Source: Candidatus Sifarchaeum subterraneum (GTDB lineage: Archaea; Asgardarchaeota; Sifarchaeia; Sifarchaeales; Sifarchaeaceae). From it: 7,782 nucleotides of DNA. Location of the stretch: NCBI GenBank assembly GCA_016292335.1, contig JAECRX010000190.1:1-7782 (forward strand), written 5' to 3'. Made by a program: the position numbers and the translations under genes. The notes below the pieces were generated by a model. It was not told the DNA's origin, made no database searches, and was given only the letters and a program-made list of their open reading frames with translations. Below, in pieces: positions 5,956-7,782 of the stretch; position 1 is the first letter of the stretch, and the number at the start of each line of letters is the position of its first letter.

Positions 5956-6138
5956 TTAACTCCCACATATTTGGCCATCTTTAATCTCAAGACAAAAAGA
6001 AGAAAAACAATATAACTCGCAGTCATACCCACCGATTGACATGTTTTCAGAACATTCGGGGCATTCAACAACCCCTGATTTCCCCAACATTGTTAAATCC
6101 CCTATCTTTTTCTGGAATTCTAAAACAAACATGTCCAT
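5956..6138 (-). CDS. Small cysteine-rich, zinc-ribbon-like protein (60 or 44 aa)
   Basis: Reads from ATG 6138 to TAA 5958-5956. Six Cys are packed into the C-terminal 35 residues: CPEC at 26-29, then Cys40, 44, 49 and 58, with GVVECPECSENM as the opening knuckle. This resembles stand-alone zinc ribbons common in archaea, but the second knuckle is irregular (C-x3-C-x4-C rather than CxxC), so the metal site is uncertain. Start is undecided: Met17 at 6090 has AGGGGAT at 6103-6097 with 6-nt spacing, the same geometry as the dehydrogenase gene, and would give 44 residues; the first ATG has no visible site. Convergent with the glutamate-synthase-like gene (11-bp gap) and divergent from the Lrp gene. 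A TATA-like AAATTTAAACT lies near 6179-6169. Function unknown; DNA, RNA or protein binding is conceivable. Confidence 0.55.
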   Translation of the reverse strand: MDMFVLEFQKKIGDLTMLGKSGVVECPECSENMSIGGYDCELYCFSSFCLEIKDGQICGS

Positions 6139-6237
6139 ATTTTCTACTTTTTCTTCTTAACATCTTCAGTTTAAATTTCAAATCAAATAAAGATGTCCAA
6201 AAAGATAAAAAGTTTATGAAAATTTATTTAAGAGAGA

Positions 6238-6251
6238 ATAACTGGAGTTAT
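6238..6251. promoter_or_regulatory. Perfect 6-2-6 palindrome between zinc-ribbon ORF and Lrp gene
   Basis: ATAACT-GG-AGTTAT lies about 100 bp upstream of the zinc-ribbon ORF start and about 190 bp upstream of the Lrp start. It differs from the 17-bp operator type. It could bind another regulator or form a small hairpin, or be chance. Confidence 0.25.
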
Positions 6252-6280
6252 CATATGTTTAGTAAAAATTTTCAGATGTA

Positions 6281-6300
6281 GAATATAACAGAATATAATG
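6281..6300. repeat. Tandem 10-bp direct repeat
   Basis: GAATATAACA is followed immediately by GAATATAATG, 8 of 10 positions identical. One helical turn apart in the divergent promoter region upstream of the Lrp gene, so it could be a regulator landing site, but it is short and AT-rich. Confidence 0.25.
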
Positions 6301-6365
6301 ACATAATTTTCTGATAATAAATGGCACTATGCGTTTATTCAGCTCTAGAAACTCAGAAAATGAAG

Positions 6366-6382
6366 AAATAATCAGTTTATTT
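6366..6382. promoter_or_regulatory. Operator-like palindrome upstream of the Lrp gene
   Basis: AAATAA-TCAGT-TTATTT has perfect 6-bp arms and sits 23 bp before the TATA box. It matches the site in front of the glutamate-synthase-like gene at 13 of 17 positions with the ATCAG core in register, suggesting autoregulation by the Lrp protein and co-regulation of the two genes. Confidence 0.5.
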
Positions 6383-6404
6383 GGAAATAAGATGTTTTTA
6401 CTAT

Positions 6405-6415
6405 CTTATAAAAAT
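6405..6415 (+). promoter_or_regulatory. TATA box of the Lrp gene (near-leaderless)
   Basis: CTTATAAAAAT contains TTATAAAA at 6406-6413. Its centre is 29 bp before the ATG at 6439, so transcription should begin within a few bases of the start codon. No Shine-Dalgarno site is visible upstream of the ATG, which agrees with a near-leaderless message. Confidence 0.6.
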
Positions 6416-6438
6416 AAGAAACTCAAGAGATAAGAAAA

Positions 6439-6936
6439 ATGTCACTTGATGACCTAGATCTAACCATATTGAGAGAATTACAAAAAGACGCAAGAATCAG
6501 TCATAGGGCCCTAGCAAGAAAGCTTAACATCGCAACAGGCACCGTCCTTCATCGAATCGAAAAACTTATGGATAAAGGGATATTAAAAGGATTTGAACCT
6601 GTGATTGATCTAGAAAAAATTGGATATGATCTAACTACTCTAACTCTGGTTCGTGTTAAAGGTGGCCATCTTCGTGAAGTGGGAAAATATCTGGCCGAAT
6701 TTGACAACGTAGTATGTGTTTACGATATTACTGGCGAATACGATGTCGCGATTGTATCAAAATCCAAAGGACGAAAAGATCTTGATGAATTTTTAAAAAC
6801 CATTCACACTCACGATTGGGTGGAACGTACAGTCACTAGCCTAGTACTAAATGTAATAAAAGAGGACTTTAAGAACATTCTGATTCCTACAGAAAAGTTC
6901 GAACGACCATACGTACGTGATCCATTTTTGTTTTAA
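6439..6936 (+). CDS. Lrp/AsnC family transcriptional regulator
   Basis: 165 residues with the standard two-domain plan. The N-terminal winged helix-turn-helix opens with LDDLDLTILRELQKDARIS; the recognition unit is at about 21-43 (SHRALARKLNIATGTVLHRI). A hinge around 50-62 leads to the RAM effector domain at about 66-140, a beta-alpha-beta-beta-alpha-beta fold in which the family loop appears as TGEYDVAI (98-105); in related proteins this region binds amino acids at the dimer interface. A C-terminal tail of about 20 residues (FERPYVRDPFLF) extends past the usual 145-150. Nothing is broken. The likely role is amino-acid- or nitrogen-responsive control; the ligand cannot be told from sequence. 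The shared palindromes at its own promoter and at 4186-4202 suggest autoregulation and control of the glutamate-synthase-like gene. Start ATG follows the TATA at near-leaderless distance. Confidence 0.95.
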   Translation: MSLDDLDLTILRELQKDARISHRALARKLNIATGTVLHRIEKLMDKGILKGFEPVIDLEKIGYDLTTLTLVRVKGGHLREVGKYLAEFDNVVCVYDITGEYDVAIVSKSKGRKDLDEFLKTIHTHDWVERTVTSLVLNVIKEDFKNILIPTEKFERPYVRDPFLF

Positions 6937-7245
6937 ATCCCCTCATAGAAAAATAAAGAACCTTTTGGACTTCCTAGGGCTACCAGAAGAAACTTTGGGA
7001 ATCGAAACAAAAGCTCCCTTAAATGCTACGAAAAATTGCTGTAAAAGGATCCACTTGAAAGAAAATGCACAAAACAAAAGACTTATGATTAATCCCAGGA
7101 TCTATAGTTAGTTAAGATAAGATCTCATGACCTAACTTTTGACAGGAAAAAATTTTCTTAGAATGTTTACTGGTTAAAAGCAAAGAAGAGATGGAAACGG
7201 ATTATTTATTTTCTCAGGTTTGGTAAAATCTTCAATATATGAATG

Positions 7246-7282
7246 GTTGCATTGGCAACATCAAATATAATTTGTTTTTTTT
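7246..7282 (+). terminator. Hairpin plus T8 run
   Basis: A perfect 5-bp stem GTTGC/GCAAC with a 4-nt loop, followed 15 bp later by eight T. It sits 310 bp past the Lrp stop, so it may end a long Lrp 3' UTR or an unseen small RNA. Stem and T run are separated more than in a classic intrinsic terminator, but T-rich runs alone can terminate in archaea. Confidence 0.3.
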
Positions 7283-7513
7283 AGGTATATTTTATTGCAA
7301 TCATCTTTTAGCTTTTGTATGTAGCTTTTTCTTTTGTATAAGAATTAGTTGAATTCACGGTTATTCCTCGAAAATTCTTTCTAGATTAAACAGTAGCATA
7401 TATTTTTGGATATTGTCTGCTGTTACCAAAAGATTAAAAAACCGATTTAAGATTGATTTAACATTTGTTCAGATTTTTTTGTTAAAATTTGATAAACTTT
7501 CAATTTAAACCAT

Positions 7514-7524
7514 AAAATTTATAA
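7514..7524 (+). promoter_or_regulatory. Putative TATA box of the right-edge gene
   Basis: AAAATTTATAA is an exact 11-bp copy of the core of the TFB promoter (1434-1444). Transcription would begin near 7546-7550, about 40 nt before the ATG at 7589. Confidence 0.45.
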
Positions 7525-7588
7525 AAAATTCTTGAAATACTAGACTCAACCAATCAAACGTACAAACCACTTAATAACTATCTAAAGG

Positions 7589-7782
7589 ATGTCTGTCGAT
7601 ATTCAAACATTTTCTAATACTATACTCATCAATGAACGCCTTGAATACAGAAAAAATATTCAGGAGAATATTCATTTGAAAAAGAAAGATAACGACCATG
7701 AAACAAAAGTGATGTCGTTTTTAGAGTTTGTAAACCAAATTTTGGATGGAAAAATTTTCTTCAAATCTGTAAAAACAACTAC
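7589..7782 (+). CDS. Unrecognised protein, N-terminal 64 codons (runs off right edge)
   Basis: ATG at 7589 opens a frame with no stop for 64 codons to the window edge, preceded by a good TATA box about 65 bp upstream. Visible sequence begins MSVDIQTFSNTILINERLE, then a Lys/Asp-rich stretch (KKKDNDHETK) and a hydrophobic helix-like MSFLEFVNQILDGKIFF. There is no signal peptide and no motif I recognise. AAAGG touches the start codon and is too close to act as a ribosome binding site; GGAG at 7673-7676 lies before an in-frame TTG 8 codons on, a possible later start. Being open to the edge in AT-rich DNA supports a real gene, but the product is unknown. Confidence 0.6.
   Translation, partial: MSVDIQTFSNTILINERLEYRKNIQENIHLKKKDNDHETKVMSFLEFVNQILDGKIFFKSVKTT

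Larger units (their letters stand above)
6937..7588. other. Gene-free AT-rich intergenic region
   Basis: No convincing gene in either direction over 650 bp: reading frames are short, without promoter-plus-start combinations or recognisable motifs. It contains a hairpin GTTGC-ATTG-GCAAC at 7246-7259 followed by T8 at 7275-7282, and the promoter of the right-edge gene near 7514-7524. It could hide a non-coding RNA, but I see no tRNA, box C/D or other known RNA signature. Confidence 0.5.

Noticed and set aside
6036..6281. 81-codon plus-strand ORF
   Set aside because: Antisense to the Cys-rich minus-strand ORF, then runs through A/T-rich promoter sequence; composition is not protein-like.
6917..7111. 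64-codon ORF overlapping the end of the Lrp gene
   Set aside because: Begins inside the Lrp gene in another frame, has no ribosome site, and no recognisable content; probably random.

Overview
The window comes from an archaeon with AT-rich DNA. The clearest marker is a complete transcription factor B (TFIIB homologue). Supporting signs are BRE/TATA-type promoters upstream of most genes, near-leaderless starts, and Shine-Dalgarno sites of the form AGGTGAT, which fit an archaeal 16S 3' end. I cannot name the phylum from sequence alone. An Asgard or other heterotrophic anaerobic lineage would fit the acyl-CoA dehydrogenase, ferredoxin and glutamate-synthase-like gene set, but that is inference.

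Layout: (1) 1-1095, minus: acyl-CoA dehydrogenase running off the left edge. (2) 1096-1500: 405-bp divergent promoter region. (3) 1501-2493, plus: TFB. (4) 2494-2899: intergenic stretch that holds a 55-codon minus-strand ORF (2583-2750) with a near-perfect Shine-Dalgarno site, plus terminator-like hairpins. (5) 2900-3258, plus: a 22-codon ORF overlapping by ATGA a two-cluster ferredoxin-like gene. (6) 3259-4185: no intact gene; 3355-4098 is the frameshifted C-terminal half of an IS66-like transposase. (7) 4343-5944, plus: divergent FMN-binding glutamate-synthase-domain oxidoreductase. (8) 5956-6138, minus: tiny cysteine-rich, zinc-ribbon-like ORF, convergent with the previous gene. (9) 6439-6936, plus: Lrp/AsnC-family regulator. 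(10) 6937-7588: no gene recognised. (11) 7589-7782, plus: start of an unrecognised gene running off the right edge.

How the parts may work together: the glutamate-synthase-like gene and the Lrp gene each carry, just upstream of an identical TTATAAAA box, a 17-bp near-palindrome. The two sites agree at 13 of 17 positions around a common ATCAG core. This suggests that the Lrp protein controls both its own promoter and the flavoenzyme. The ferredoxin-like protein is a possible electron partner of the flavoenzyme. The TFB and ferredoxin promoters share a separate BRE/TATA module (24 of 30 positions). The IS66 relic lies between the ferredoxin and the flavoenzyme and has lost its catalytic Glu codon. 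All regulatory links are inferred from sequence patterns only.
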